Assembly (NCBI GenBank): GCA_038746605.1
Contig: JBCDKM010000008.1
Span: forward strand, 1 to 64,000
Length of the DNA: 64,000 bases
DNA from: Rubricoccus sp038746605
GTDB lineage: Bacteria; Bacteroidota; Rhodothermia; Rhodothermales; Rubricoccaceae
Direction: 5' to 3'
The notes under the pieces are model-generated. The model saw nothing but the letters and a program-made list of their open reading frames with translations, ran no database searches and had not been told where the DNA came from. Shown piece after piece: positions 52,157-60,885 of this stretch. The position numbers and the translations under genes were made by a program. Every line of letters starts with the position of its first letter. Position 1 is the stretch's first letter.

Positions 52157-52950
52157 GCCAGGACCGTCGTCTCGCCTGCGAGAACGCGAACCTCACCTGC
52201 CTCGCCTCCTCCGGCGTCGGTGCCGAGGCGGAGGGAGCCGTCCGGTCCGAGCCCGAGCACGGTACCCGCTACCGGCGTCCGTTCCGTGCCGGGAAAGCCG
52301 ACCTCCAAGCGTTGACCGAGTGACCCGAGCCGGGCCTCAGCCTCGCGGACGAGCGCAGCATCGGAGAGCGAGAGGGCGGATTCGAGCGCGAGAAGGAGAT
52401 CGGCGAGGACAGCGGCGCGGTCGTAGGTCTGGCCGGTCGCGAGGGCGAGCGAGGTGGCGCGGGCCTCCAACCCCGGCGGGAACGTCTCGCGTCCCACGTT
52501 GAGGCCGATGCCGAGGAGGACGGTCGGGCGGTGGCCGCCGCCGCAGGCCGTCCAGCGCGTCTCGGCCAGCACGCCCGCCGCCTTCTTCCCTCCGATCAGC
52601 ACGTCGTTGGGCCACTTCAGCGTCACGCCGGGCGTGCGCGCATCCAGCGCCTCGGCTACGCCCAGTGCCGCCGCGAGGCCGACGAGGCCGAGCCTCTCAG
52701 CAGGCAACGCAGGACGGAGGACGAGCGAGAGCGCGAGGTCGCGACCCGGTTCGTCGCCCCAGGTGCGTCCGAGGCGACCCCGGCCGTCGGTCTGCGTGTC
52801 GGCAGTGACCATCGCGCCAGTGGAGGCCCCGGCCTCGGCCCAGGCAGCGGCCTCAATCTGTGTGCTCCCGACGCTCGGGAGGTGCCGGTGCGGACGGCCC
52901 AGGCGCCGCGTCTTGAGACGGGCGCGTAGCGCGAGGTCGAGCGCGGTCAT
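52153..52950 (-). CDS. birA: Biotin-protein ligase
   Basis: Attaches biotin to AccB. 265 residues, no N-terminal DNA-binding domain, so not a repressor. Motifs: TDGRGRLGRTWG (biotinyl-AMP loop, about 55-66), KWPNDVLIGGKKAAGVL. The C-terminal SH3-like domain holds a palindromic element read as RLGTDAGGGEAG near 243. ATG 52950 overlaps the upstream stop (ATGA). A start five codons earlier lies inside the upstream gene and is less likely. Confidence 0.94.
   Translation of the reverse strand: MTALDLALRARLKTRRLGRPHRHLPSVGSTQIEAAAWAEAGASTGAMVTADTQTDGRGRLGRTWGDEPGRDLALSLVLRPALPAERLGLVGLAAALGVAEALDARTPGVTLKWPNDVLIGGKKAAGVLAETRWTACGGGHRPTVLLGIGLNVGRETFPPGLEARATSLALATGQTYDRAAVLADLLLALESALSLSDAALVREAEARLGSLGQRLEVGFPGTERTPVAGTVLGLGPDGSLRLGTDAGGGEAGEVRVLAGETTVLA
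52208..52234. repeat. Palindromic element inside birA
   Basis: CTCCGGCGTCGGTGCC + GAGGCGGAGGG; slightly altered left arm, in frame near the C-terminus of BirA. Confidence 0.75.
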
Positions 52951-53561
52951 GGGTCTCGGCGCCAACTCGTTGTTAGGCCGCGCGTGGGGCTCGCAGGGAC
53001 ATTCGTCCCGGTGACGATGTCGGCCCGTCCGGGCACGAGCACGCCGTCCACCTCGGCCAGTGTGGCTCGGACGAAGCTGCTCTCGTCGAAGAGGACGGAG
53101 TCGGATTCGCGGATCACTTCCACCCAGAGCAGCACGCTGTCCGCGACGGCTGCGCGGACGCGTCGGATGGCCTGCGTGCGCCGCTCGTCGGCCACGAAGC
53201 GCGCTTCGATGAGCGTCGCGGAGCGCCCCGCGACGGTCGTGTCGCCGAGGATGCGCGTCGCGTACTGTTCGCGTGCGGCGGTATCCAGGTAGGGCGGCTC
53301 GTCTGAGAGGAACGCGGGAAGCGGGTTGGCCGGAAGGCCGTCCAGTGCCTGCCGCGTGGCGCCTCCCGAGATCGGGTCGAGATCTTCCAGGGTCTGGGTG
53401 TACCGCGCGGCTCCCGAGGCGGAGGTACTCCAGACGGCATCCCAGGCATCGCCCGTGACGTGCGCGAGGAGTCGGTCCGCCTCGGCGTCGTGCGGGGGCA
53501 TCTCCGCGGGGGGCTCAGAGCAGGCCGCGAGGAGGACGAGGAAGGGGAGGAGGCGTCGCAT
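52947..53561 (-). CDS. Lipoprotein, unknown function
   Basis: 204 residues with lipobox LLAACSEP. ATG 53561 chosen for the signal; the longer frame upstream runs into the divergent gene. First gene of the lipoprotein-birA-coaX operon, joined by ATGA overlaps. The fold is not recognised; the end (LVPGRADIVTGT) suggests a beta-rich outer-membrane lipid-binding protein. Confidence 0.75.
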   Translation of the reverse strand: MRRLLPFLVLLAACSEPPAEMPPHDAEADRLLAHVTGDAWDAVWSTSASGAARYTQTLEDLDPISGGATRQALDGLPANPLPAFLSDEPPYLDTAAREQYATRILGDTTVAGRSATLIEARFVADERRTQAIRRVRAAVADSVLLWVEVIRESDSVLFDESSFVRATLAEVDGVLVPGRADIVTGTNVPASPTRGLTTSWRRDP

Positions 53562-53633
53562 CGGGAGGCAAGATCGCGATGGGAGAACCCGCCCGTCGCG
53601 CCCCGGTTCACGCCGCCCTCTCGCCTCCTGCCC

Positions 53634-54455
53634 ATGCCCTACGAAGACGAACTTGCGGTCGCACTCGGTGCTGCTCGCGCGGCCGCCGACCTCATCCACC
53701 GGCGCGCCGCCAGCTTTGACCGTCGCGACGCGCGCACCAAGACCACGCACGATCTCGTCACCGACGTGGACGAGGCGGCGCAGGCACTCATCGTGGCCCA
53801 GCTTGCAGAGGCCTTCCCGGAGGATGCGATCCTCGCGGAAGAGGGCGGAGATGCGGGCGTGGAGCCTCTCGCGGAGGGTCGCCGCTGGATCGTGGACCCG
53901 CTCGACGGGACGACCAACTTCGCCCACGGCGTGCCGCCTTACGCGGTCTCCATCGCACTGGAAGAGGCCGGACAGATCGTCGTTGGGGTAGTGGAGGAGG
54001 TGACCTCGCGCGAGACATTCGCAGCCACACGGGGTGGTGGATTGACCGTCAACGGAACGCCAGCCTCAGTCTCTGCCCCGCTGGACCTGGACGCAGCGCT
54101 CGTTTCGACCGGCTTCCCCTTTCGCGACTACTCCTACGCTGAAGGCTACCTCGCGACGTTCGAGACGCTCATGCGCGGCACACGTGGGCTGCGCCGCCAC
54201 GGGTCGGCCGCGATGGACCTTGCGTGGACCGCAGCGGGCCGCTTCGATGCGTTCTTCGAGGGGGGACTCGCGCCGTGGGACGTGGCGGCAGGCGTGCTTC
54301 TGGTGGAGGAAGGCAGAGGCCTGGTCACCGGGCTCGACGGGGCAGCGCATCCGGTCTTCTCCGGTGGCCTCGTGGCAGCCCCTCAGGGGCTTCACGGGGA
54401 CCTACTCTCCGCCTGCCAGCCGCTAGCCGAGGCTTTTCATGTGCGACGGGGTTAA
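53634..54455 (+). CDS. Inositol monophosphatase family protein
   Basis: 273 residues. Metal-binding motifs AEEGG (Glu70), VDPLDGTTNFAHG (Asp88, Asp91) and APWDVAAGVLLVEEGRG near 226. Hydrolyses inositol-1-phosphate or similar sugar phosphates; a SuhB or CysQ role cannot be separated here. ATG 53634 matches the family start. It overlaps the response regulator gene by 17 nt. Confidence 0.93.
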   Translation: MPYEDELAVALGAARAAADLIHRRAASFDRRDARTKTTHDLVTDVDEAAQALIVAQLAEAFPEDAILAEEGGDAGVEPLAEGRRWIVDPLDGTTNFAHGVPPYAVSIALEEAGQIVVGVVEEVTSRETFAATRGGGLTVNGTPASVSAPLDLDAALVSTGFPFRDYSYAEGYLATFETLMRGTRGLRRHGSAAMDLAWTAAGRFDAFFEGGLAPWDVAAGVLLVEEGRGLVTGLDGAAHPVFSGGLVAAPQGLHGDLLSACQPLAEAFHVRRG

Positions 54456-54954
54456 GCACGTTCCCGAACGGTCGATACAGGAAGTCCCACCGCTGCCCCC
54501 TTTTCTCGTGTTCTCCGCCCCGCGTTCGGCGCCTCTACCTGAGGCCGCCCCGCCCGCTTCTCGTCCCCTCGTGCTCGTCGCTGACGACGTGCCGGAGAAC
54601 CGGCAACTGTTTTCGCTCTACCTCCGGGCTACCTACGAGGTAGTGACGGCTGCGACGGCAGAGGAGGCCATCGAGATACTGCGGTCGCGCCCGTTTGATG
54701 CCGCCTTGCTGGACATCAACTACGGCGGCGGCATGGACGGCTTCGACGCGATCCGCGCCATCCGCGCCGACGAGAGTATCGCGGCGTTGCCGACCGCCGC
54801 TCTCACAGCGCATGTCGCGCCCGAGGACCGTGACCAGTGCCTCCGCGCCGGGTTCGACCTCTTCCTCGCGAAGCCTGTCCGGCGCGCCGAAATGAAGAAC
54901 GCGCTGGAGACACTGCTCACCCGTGAGACCGCCTGGATCACGCGCGCCGCGTAG
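54439..54954 (+). CDS. Single-domain response regulator
   Basis: 171 residues: a 42-residue leader of unknown value, then a receiver domain with acidic pair Asp49-Asp50, phosphoacceptor Asp92 and Lys145 (LAKPV). No output domain. The ATG at 54439 overlaps the phosphatase gene. A start near 54508 would remove most of the leader and is possible. Confidence 0.88.
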   Translation: MCDGVKHVPERSIQEVPPLPPFLVFSAPRSAPLPEAAPPASRPLVLVADDVPENRQLFSLYLRATYEVVTAATAEEAIEILRSRPFDAALLDINYGGGMDGFDAIRAIRADESIAALPTAALTAHVAPEDRDQCLRAGFDLFLAKPVRRAEMKNALETLLTRETAWITRAA

Positions 54955-54980
54955 CGCTGGGTTGCTTCCAGCAGCGACGT

Positions 54981-55139
54981 CTAGAAGAGGGAGTAGATGA
55001 ACGGGGCGAGCGCTGAGCCCTGCACCAGGACGACGACCAGTCCGAGGAGTACGAGCACGACGACAATCGGTGCGAGCCAGAACTTTTTGCGCTCGCGGAG
55101 GAAGCGCCAGAACTCACCGAGGATGCGGAGTTTGGACAT
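54981..55139 (-). CDS. DUF5989 family small membrane protein
   Basis: 52 residues: MSKLRILGEFWRFLRERKKF, one membrane helix, and the conserved end GSALAPFIYSLF. Elsewhere this family usually accompanies SxtJ and a carbamoyltransferase; neither is present here. Below the length usually scanned for open frames. Confidence 0.88.
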   Translation of the reverse strand: MSKLRILGEFWRFLRERKKFWLAPIVVVLVLLGLVVVLVQGSALAPFIYSLF

Positions 55140-55262
55140 GGGGAAGCGGCTTTTCAGAAGCTAGCGATGGGAAGGAGCAGGCGGCAGCCTCCGGATTGTT
55201 TCTCGCTCGGCTGGCGAGTTCGGCTCTGGAATCGCACCTTGTGCTGTGCCCACCGCCTCGTC

Positions 55263-56882
55263 ATGCCCGTCCGTCTCGCCGCTGTTCTTTTCTTCTCCAG
55301 TTCCATCCTGTCTGCCTCGGCGCAGGTCCCGACAGACTGGGCGCCACGCGAGGACGTCAACGCGGAGCTCTCGGAGAGCATTCGTGTCTTCGAGACGACC
55401 ACGCCTGGTGCATCCGCGTGGTACGTCCGTGCCGATCCCGCCGATGCGAGCTGGCGCCTCGCGGCAGAACTCTCACCGATGGGTACTGAGACGGTGGCGT
55501 CGTTCGCCTCACGGAACGAGGCGCTCGTGGCGCTGAACGGAGGCTACTTCGGTGGGAGCCAGTCGTTTAGCCTCGTGCTGGACCGAGGGCAGGCGGTCTC
55601 GTCCAACATCGCGGCGCTCACGCGAAGCGGGCAGACCTACTATCCCACACGTGGCGCTTTCGGACTCCTCACGAGCGGCCAGCCCGACGTAGCGTGGATC
55701 TACGACGTGGGCGGTGTGCAGACGGCCTACGACGTGCCGAATGCGAATAGGGAAGGCGAGGCGCCAGAGCCTCAGCCGACCGCCAGCTTCCCGGCAGGCG
55801 CGCAGCCCTGGAGCGCCCAGACGGCTATCGGTGGGGGGCCGGTGCTGGTGGAGAATGGGCAGGTGCGGCTGACATGGGAGGACGAGGTCTTCTTCGGCGG
55901 CTCCGGCGTGGATACCACCTCTGCTCGCGCTCGTACCGCCGCGGGCTATGACGCGGACGGGCACCTCCTCCTCTTCGCCGCACGGGAGACCCCCGGCCTT
56001 ACGCTCCGCCAACTGGCCCAGGTCCTGGTTAGCCTCGGCGCCGTAGAGGCCGTCAACCTCGACGGCGGCGGGTCTACCGGCCTCATCGCGGGTGGACGGG
56101 ACCTCTTAACGTCGGTCCGGCGCGTGGCCTCGGCGCTGATGATCGTCCCGCGCGAGAATGCCGAGGGGCGCGTCTATGACACGGGCGACCCGGTCTCTGG
56201 CTACCGCGAGGAGAGTGCGTGGTTCGGGAGCGCGAACACGCCGTTCTTCGGGGCGACGCCCTCGCGACTGCTGGAGGTCGGCACGGAGGGACGAGCCGTC
56301 TTTGCGCCCCAGGATCTGCCCATCACTTCGAACGAGCCGATGCCGTATGCCCTCGACGCGTGGTGGGTGCCTGCGTCCAACCGCGCGGCGGACACGCCGT
56401 TCGTGATCTACCGGGCGGGCGTAGCGGTGGACACGCTCCGGGCGGATCAGAGCGACCCCGCCTCGGCGGGCCAGTGGAACTACCTGGGCGACGCCGATCT
56501 CGCACCCGGCGACTCCATCGCGATCACCGGAGATGCCACGCCCGGCCTCGGGACGACGTTCGTCAACGTGGACGCCATTCGGCTGACATCAGTGTTCGGC
56601 CCGTCGACGGAAGAGAGTCCCGAGAGCCGCCTTCGTCTGCGCCTCGCGCCGAATCCCGCGCGAGATCGTCTCGCGGCCACGCTCACGCTGCGCCAGCCCG
56701 GCGAGGTGCGCGCTGCACTGGTGGACGCGCTCGGCCGGACCGTCCGCGAACGCTCCGTCCGCCTCGGGGCGGGCGAGGGCCGCGTCGAGGTGGACGTGCG
56801 AGGTCTCGCGCCGGGCGTCTACACCCTCCGCGTGACGACGCCCGAGGGCACGGCTAGCCGCCGCGCGACCGTCATCCGCTAA
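55263..56882 (+). CDS. Exported phosphodiester glycosidase-like protein with T9SS signal
   Basis: 539 residues. ATG 55263 starts a signal peptide ending SASAQ. Residues about 60-300 match the NAGPA/DUF2233 domain (NEALVALNGGYF, TAIGGGPVLVENG, VNLDGGGSTGL), known to cleave phosphodiester-linked sugars. A beta-sandwich (about 310-450) and a type A T9SS sorting domain (RLAPNPARDR ... RRATVIR) follow. Likely acts on polysaccharide or teichoic-like glycans at the surface. Confidence 0.88.
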   Translation: MPVRLAAVLFFSSSILSASAQVPTDWAPREDVNAELSESIRVFETTTPGASAWYVRADPADASWRLAAELSPMGTETVASFASRNEALVALNGGYFGGSQSFSLVLDRGQAVSSNIAALTRSGQTYYPTRGAFGLLTSGQPDVAWIYDVGGVQTAYDVPNANREGEAPEPQPTASFPAGAQPWSAQTAIGGGPVLVENGQVRLTWEDEVFFGGSGVDTTSARARTAAGYDADGHLLLFAARETPGLTLRQLAQVLVSLGAVEAVNLDGGGSTGLIAGGRDLLTSVRRVASALMIVPRENAEGRVYDTGDPVSGYREESAWFGSANTPFFGATPSRLLEVGTEGRAVFAPQDLPITSNEPMPYALDAWWVPASNRAADTPFVIYRAGVAVDTLRADQSDPASAGQWNYLGDADLAPGDSIAITGDATPGLGTTFVNVDAIRLTSVFGPSTEESPESRLRLRLAPNPARDRLAATLTLRQPGEVRAALVDALGRTVRERSVRLGAGEGRVEVDVRGLAPGVYTLRVTTPEGTASRRATVIR

Positions 56883-56916
56883 CGGCGCATCCGTTGGCTG
56901 ACCGTGCGCTGACCCC

Positions 56917-56941
56917 TTCCGCCTCGGTACCGAGGCGGGGA
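56917..56941. repeat. Palindromic element between convergent genes
   Basis: TTCCGCCTCGGTACC + GAGGCGGGG. Confidence 0.85.
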
Positions 56942-56948
56942 GACTTGG

Positions 56949-58298
56949 CTACGCCTCCAGCACGTCTTCCAGGGACTGGCGGAGGATATCCAGTCCGAGG
57001 TCAAGCCCGGCAGTGTCGATGATGAGGGCAGGGCGGAAGCGGATGCTCCGGGGGCCGCACCCGAGCACTACCGCGCCGTGCTCGTAGGCGCGGCTCACGA
57101 CGGCATTGCGCGTCTCGGTGTCGGGTAGATCGAAGGCGCACATCAGGCCACGACCACGGGCGTGTGTGACGCCCTCGAAGCGGTCTTCCATCTCGCGGAG
57201 TCGCGCGATGAGGTGCTCGCCTTCATGCGCGGCGTTCGCGATGAGATCGTCCTCCTCGAGGACTTCCAGGATGCGGTCGAAGCGGACCATGTCCACGAGG
57301 TTGCCGCCCCAGGTAGAGTTGATGCGGCTGGAGCGCTGGAAGACGTTGTCGTCCACCTCGTCCACGCGTGGCCCAGCGAGGATGCCGCAGACTTGCGTCT
57401 TTTTGCCGAAGGCCATCACGTCCGGCGCGACGCCGAGGCCCTGCCACGCCCACATCGTGCCCGTCAGCCCGACGCCGGTCTGGACCTCGTCGAAGATGAG
57501 CAGCGCGTCGTTCTCGTCGGCGAGGTGGCGGAGGGCCTGGAGGAACTGCGGGCGGAAGTGGTTGTCGCCGCCCTCGCCCTGGATGGGCTCCAGGATGATA
57601 GCCGCGATGTCGTGCGGGTTCGCGGCGAAGGCGGCCTTGGCCTCCTCGATGGCGTGCGTCTCCCGCGCCTCGATGTCTGCGAGCCCGTCGCCGTAGCGGA
57701 TGGCGGGGTTGGAGATGCGCGGCCAGTCGAACTTCGGGAAGTACCGGACCTTGTTCGGGTCGGTGTTGGTGAGGCTCATCGTGTAGCCGCTGCGGCCGTG
57801 GAAGGCCTCGCGGAAGTGGATTACCTGCGTTCCCAGTTCGCCGCGCCCGGCCGCGAGATTCTTCCGCACCTTCCAATCGAACGCCGTCTTGAGCGCGTTC
57901 TCGATAGCGAGCGCGCCGCCCGAGACGAAGAACGCGTGGGTCATCTCCTCCGGGATGCCGACGCGGCTGAACGTCTCCAGGAAGCGCGCGAAGTGCGGCG
58001 TGTAGATGTCCGAGTTGGCGACTTTGTTGATGGCGGCGTCCATGAGCCGCGCGCGGAAGGCCTGCGCACTCTCGCTCCCGCCTGCCAGCCCGGGGTGGTT
58101 CATGCCCAGCGGATTGGAGGCGTAGAACGTGAACAGGTCCACGTAGTCCTGGCCGGAGGTGGCATCGTGGAGATGGATCCCGTGGCTCCTCTCCATGTCG
58201 AGGACCATCTTGTAGCCGTCGGCGAGGATGTGGCGGTCGAGAATCTCGTGGACGTCGTGGGCGCCCGGGAGGGCCTTGGCGGGGGCGAGGACTTGCAT
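56949..58298 (-). CDS. lat: L-lysine 6-transaminase
   Basis: PLP enzyme moving the epsilon-amino group of lysine to 2-oxoglutarate (catabolic or in osmolyte and antibiotic pathways). 449 residues. SGGALAIENALKTAF and FREAFHGRSGYTMSLTNTDP are typical of Lat, and the PLP lysine is in MAFGKKTQVCG near 299. ATG 58298 begins MQVLAPAKALPGAHDVHEIL; upstream open frame is a GC artefact. Confidence 0.93.
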   Translation of the reverse strand: MQVLAPAKALPGAHDVHEILDRHILADGYKMVLDMERSHGIHLHDATSGQDYVDLFTFYASNPLGMNHPGLAGGSESAQAFRARLMDAAINKVANSDIYTPHFARFLETFSRVGIPEEMTHAFFVSGGALAIENALKTAFDWKVRKNLAAGRGELGTQVIHFREAFHGRSGYTMSLTNTDPNKVRYFPKFDWPRISNPAIRYGDGLADIEARETHAIEEAKAAFAANPHDIAAIILEPIQGEGGDNHFRPQFLQALRHLADENDALLIFDEVQTGVGLTGTMWAWQGLGVAPDVMAFGKKTQVCGILAGPRVDEVDDNVFQRSSRINSTWGGNLVDMVRFDRILEVLEEDDLIANAAHEGEHLIARLREMEDRFEGVTHARGRGLMCAFDLPDTETRNAVVSRAYEHGAVVLGCGPRSIRFRPALIIDTAGLDLGLDILRQSLEDVLEA

Positions 58299-58411
58299 GC
58301 GGGTCTGGCGGTGCGGGTCTGGGGCGGTTCGTCGCGAAGATACTCGGATCGGGGCCGATTCCTCGCGCCTGTGATCGGTCACTGGGAGAGCCGGCGGCAG
58401 GTCCTGACCTC

Positions 58412-58436
58412 CTCCGCCTCGGTCCCGAGGCGGGCG
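58412..58436. repeat. Palindromic element
   Basis: CTCCGCCTCGGTCCCGAGGC followed by GGGCG, upstream of lat and just after the lipoprotein stop. Confidence 0.85.
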
Positions 58437-58446
58437 AGGCCGTCCG

Positions 58447-58926
58447 CTACTGGTCGCACCAGTTCGGGATGGGCACCGGCGGTGGTCCGCCGCTCTCGAC
58501 CCTAGGCATGGGGACGGGCTTGAGGGAGTCTGGTGTGATCGTCTGTGGCATCGGGGTGGCGCGGTCGCACCGCGAGGGCGCCTGGAACGGTCTAGACTGG
58601 AGCGGTCTAAACTCAAACGGTACCGCTGGAAGGGGCGCGGCCCGGAACGAGCGATACCCTGGCGGGAGGCCAGATGGTGGCTCGAACCCGGAAAACGCTC
58701 CGAGGCGTGAGGAATCCGGGCGGAGCGCCGAGAGCGAGTCGAAGAGGGCGCCGTAGCGCGGGGTCTCTCGGAAGAACAGGGTGCGCGTGGTGTCGGGCGT
58801 GAGGCTGCGGAGGAGCCATGCCTCGGAGGACGGGGGTGCCTCCACCGGAGTGGCCTCGACGGAGGCGGGGCCAGGGGCGGCGCAGGCGACGAGCCCGAGG
58901 CAGCAGAGCGTAACAGCGAGGCGCAT
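58447..58926 (-). CDS. Proline-rich lipoprotein, unknown function
   Basis: 159 residues with lipobox LGLVACAA. The mature part is rich in Pro, Arg and Ser, probably unfolded. ATG 58926 is selected by the signal. Family unknown. Confidence 0.6.
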   Translation of the reverse strand: MRLAVTLCCLGLVACAAPGPASVEATPVEAPPSSEAWLLRSLTPDTTRTLFFRETPRYGALFDSLSALRPDSSRLGAFSGFEPPSGLPPGYRSFRAAPLPAVPFEFRPLQSRPFQAPSRCDRATPMPQTITPDSLKPVPMPRVESGGPPPVPIPNWCDQ

Positions 58927-58988
58927 AGACGGGAGGGGCGAGGGGTCTGGGCCGAACGAGCCGCGCCTCGGTCTGGTGTCTCTACTCC

Positions 58989-59014
58989 CTCCGCCTCGGC
59001 ACCGAGGCGGGCCG
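58989..59014. repeat. Palindromic element in divergent gap
   Basis: CTCCGCCTCGGCACC + GAGGCGGGCC, between the divergent lipoprotein and umuC, one of the few copies not downstream of a gene. Confidence 0.85.
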
Positions 59015-59140
59015 GGTCGGACCGAGACGGGGCGTCTCGCGCGCTCGGTGGCCTTCTGAGGGGGGCTGACGCCCGGGCTGTCACTGTCCAGGCGGGAGGT
59101 TCGGGGCGCTCCTCTTCTCTCCGCCCGTTCCCTTCGTCCG

Positions 59141-60472
59141 GTGTTCGCCCCCGTTTCTCCGTCGCGGGTCTTTGCCCTCGTCGATGCCAGCAACTTCTAC
59201 GTCTCCTGCGAGCGGGTCTTCCGGCCGGACCTCCGCACGCGCCCCGTCGTGGTGCTCTCCAACAACGACGGGTGCATCGTCTCGCGGAGTGAGGAGGTCA
59301 AGCGAGCGGGCATCGAGAACGGCTCGCCGTTCTTCAAGGCGCGGCGCCAGCTCGCCGCGATGGGCGCCGAGATTTTCTCGTCCAACTACGAACTCTACGG
59401 CGACTTCAGCCATCGCGTGATGGGGACCCTGGAGACGTTCACGCCGGACGTGGAGCCGTACTCCATCGATGAAGCCTTCCTCGTCTTCAGCACGCCGCGT
59501 CCGCAGGATCGAGATCCCGCTCGCCTCTCCGCTCTCGCGAAACAGATCCAGCAGCGCGTGCTGCGGTGGACGGGCATCCCCGTTCGCGTCTCCTTCGCGA
59601 CCACCAAGACGCTCTGCAAAGTGGGCAGTGAACTGGCGCGGTCTCGCGGGGGCACGATCAATCTCGTCTGGCGGTCCGCGCGCGAGAGGGATGACCTGCT
59701 CGGTAGGGTCCCGGTCGGGGACGTCTGGGGCGTGGGGCACCGGACGGAGGCGAAGCTGACGGCGCGAGGCTTCCACACGGCGCGTGATCTGCGCGATGCC
59801 CCGGATGCGTGGGTCCGCAAGACGCTTCACACGGTCGGGATGCGGACGGTCTACGAGCTGCGTGGCGTCTCGTGCCTGCCGCTGGAGCGTGCCCCGAGGC
59901 CGCGTCACACGCTCCTGCGCTCGCGCTCGTTCGGGGCAGCTGTCACCGATCCGACGGTCATGCGCGAGGCCCTCGCGACACACGCCAGCGCCGCGTGCCG
60001 GACGCTGCGTGCGGAGGGTCTCGCAGCACGGCGGCTCCAGGTGTTGTACCGAACGGGACGCCATGGCACAGGCCCCGGCCATTCCGTCTCTCTCGGGACG
60101 ACGTTTGAGACCCCGGTCTCGTCTACCGCAGAGATCGTCGCCGCGACCCGCCGCCTGCTGGAGCGCTCATGGCGGTCCCACGACCATGGCGGTCGCCCGC
60201 TCCGATACAAGAAAGCAGGGATCCTGCTCGTCGATCTCTGCCAGGCGTCCCAGACCGATCTCTTCGGTCCCGGTCGCTCCACCGAGACACGCCTGTATCG
60301 AGCCGTGGATGTGCTCAACCGGCGGTTCGGTCGGCGGGAGAAACCGGCCGTCCAGGTGGCCTCGACTCACCTTCGGCTACCGGGTGAAAGGCCCGCATGG
60401 GCGGGGGCGCGCGTGCACTGCAGCCCCGCCTATACGACGCGTTGGGATTCATTGCCGGTGGTGCGGGCCTGA
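59141..60472 (+). CDS. umuC: Y-family DNA polymerase V catalytic subunit
   Basis: Error-prone lesion-bypass polymerase. 443 residues. Catalytic acidic residues are in LVDASNFYVSCERVF (Asp15) and YSIDEAFL (Asp110, Glu111). The helix-hairpin-helix thumb has VPVGDVWGVGHRTEAKL, and the UmuC C-terminal segment RYKKAGILLVDL is present. GTG 59141 start. umuD-like gene follows 2 bp later, reversing the usual umuD-umuC order. Confidence 0.94.
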   Translation: MFAPVSPSRVFALVDASNFYVSCERVFRPDLRTRPVVVLSNNDGCIVSRSEEVKRAGIENGSPFFKARRQLAAMGAEIFSSNYELYGDFSHRVMGTLETFTPDVEPYSIDEAFLVFSTPRPQDRDPARLSALAKQIQQRVLRWTGIPVRVSFATTKTLCKVGSELARSRGGTINLVWRSARERDDLLGRVPVGDVWGVGHRTEAKLTARGFHTARDLRDAPDAWVRKTLHTVGMRTVYELRGVSCLPLERAPRPRHTLLRSRSFGAAVTDPTVMREALATHASAACRTLRAEGLAARRLQVLYRTGRHGTGPGHSVSLGTTFETPVSSTAEIVAATRRLLERSWRSHDHGGRPLRYKKAGILLVDLCQASQTDLFGPGRSTETRLYRAVDVLNRRFGRREKPAVQVASTHLRLPGERPAWAGARVHCSPAYTTRWDSLPVVRA

Positions 60473-60474
60473 CC

Positions 60475-60885
60475 ATGCGCCGACCTACCGTCGTTGGATT
60501 CGTCGCGCCCGTCGTGGAGGAGAGCGCTGGGGCTGGGCTCGACCTCAACGAGGCCGCAGGACTGACAGATTTCGGTCGGTTCGGCCGCTACGTGCTCTCG
60601 GTGGAGGGCTTTGTCCCGGGAGCGTTGAGCCTCGGCGCCGGAGACCTGATCGTGGTGGATCGAAACCGCCAGCCATGCCGGGGCGATCTCGTCGTGGCGG
60701 AGCGCGATGGCGTCCTGGTCATGGTCTCAGCGGACGAGGCAGAAGACGCGTTCGGCGTTGTGACGCATGTCCTCGTGAGCGCACGAGTGAAGGCCGCGAC
60801 GCCTCAAAGGCATCAACGGGAGCAGGGGCTCCCGCCTCGGCACCGAGGCGGGCAGGGTCAGCCGTCCGTGCGGAGGACGGAGTAG
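60475..60885 (+). CDS. umuD: UmuD-like S24 protein lacking catalytic residues
   Basis: 136 residues. The LexA/UmuD fold is visible (DLNEAAGLTDFGRFGRYVLSV, GAGDLIVVDRNRQPCRGDLV). Where UmuD has GDSM with the nucleophile Ser, this protein has GFVP; where the Lys of the dyad lies (TVKRL), it has LVMVSA. Self-cleavage therefore seems impossible. The last 20 residues come from a palindromic element (LPPRHRGGQ) and overlap the convergent amylase gene by 28 bp. It may act as a fixed partner of UmuC. Confidence 0.8.
   Translation: MRRPTVVGFVAPVVEESAGAGLDLNEAAGLTDFGRFGRYVLSVEGFVPGALSLGAGDLIVVDRNRQPCRGDLVVAERDGVLVMVSADEAEDAFGVVTHVLVSARVKAATPQRHQREQGLPPRHRGGQGQPSVRRTE
60828..60855. repeat. Palindromic element inside the umuD 3' end
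   Basis: CTCCCGCCTCGGCACC + GAGGCGGGCAGG, read in the third frame as PPRHRGG. Confidence 0.85.

Noticed and set aside
56949..59084. 711-codon version of the lysine aminotransferase
   Set aside because: The first 262 codons are Arg/Pro/Ser-rich antisense sequence over the lipoprotein region; family start is at 58298.
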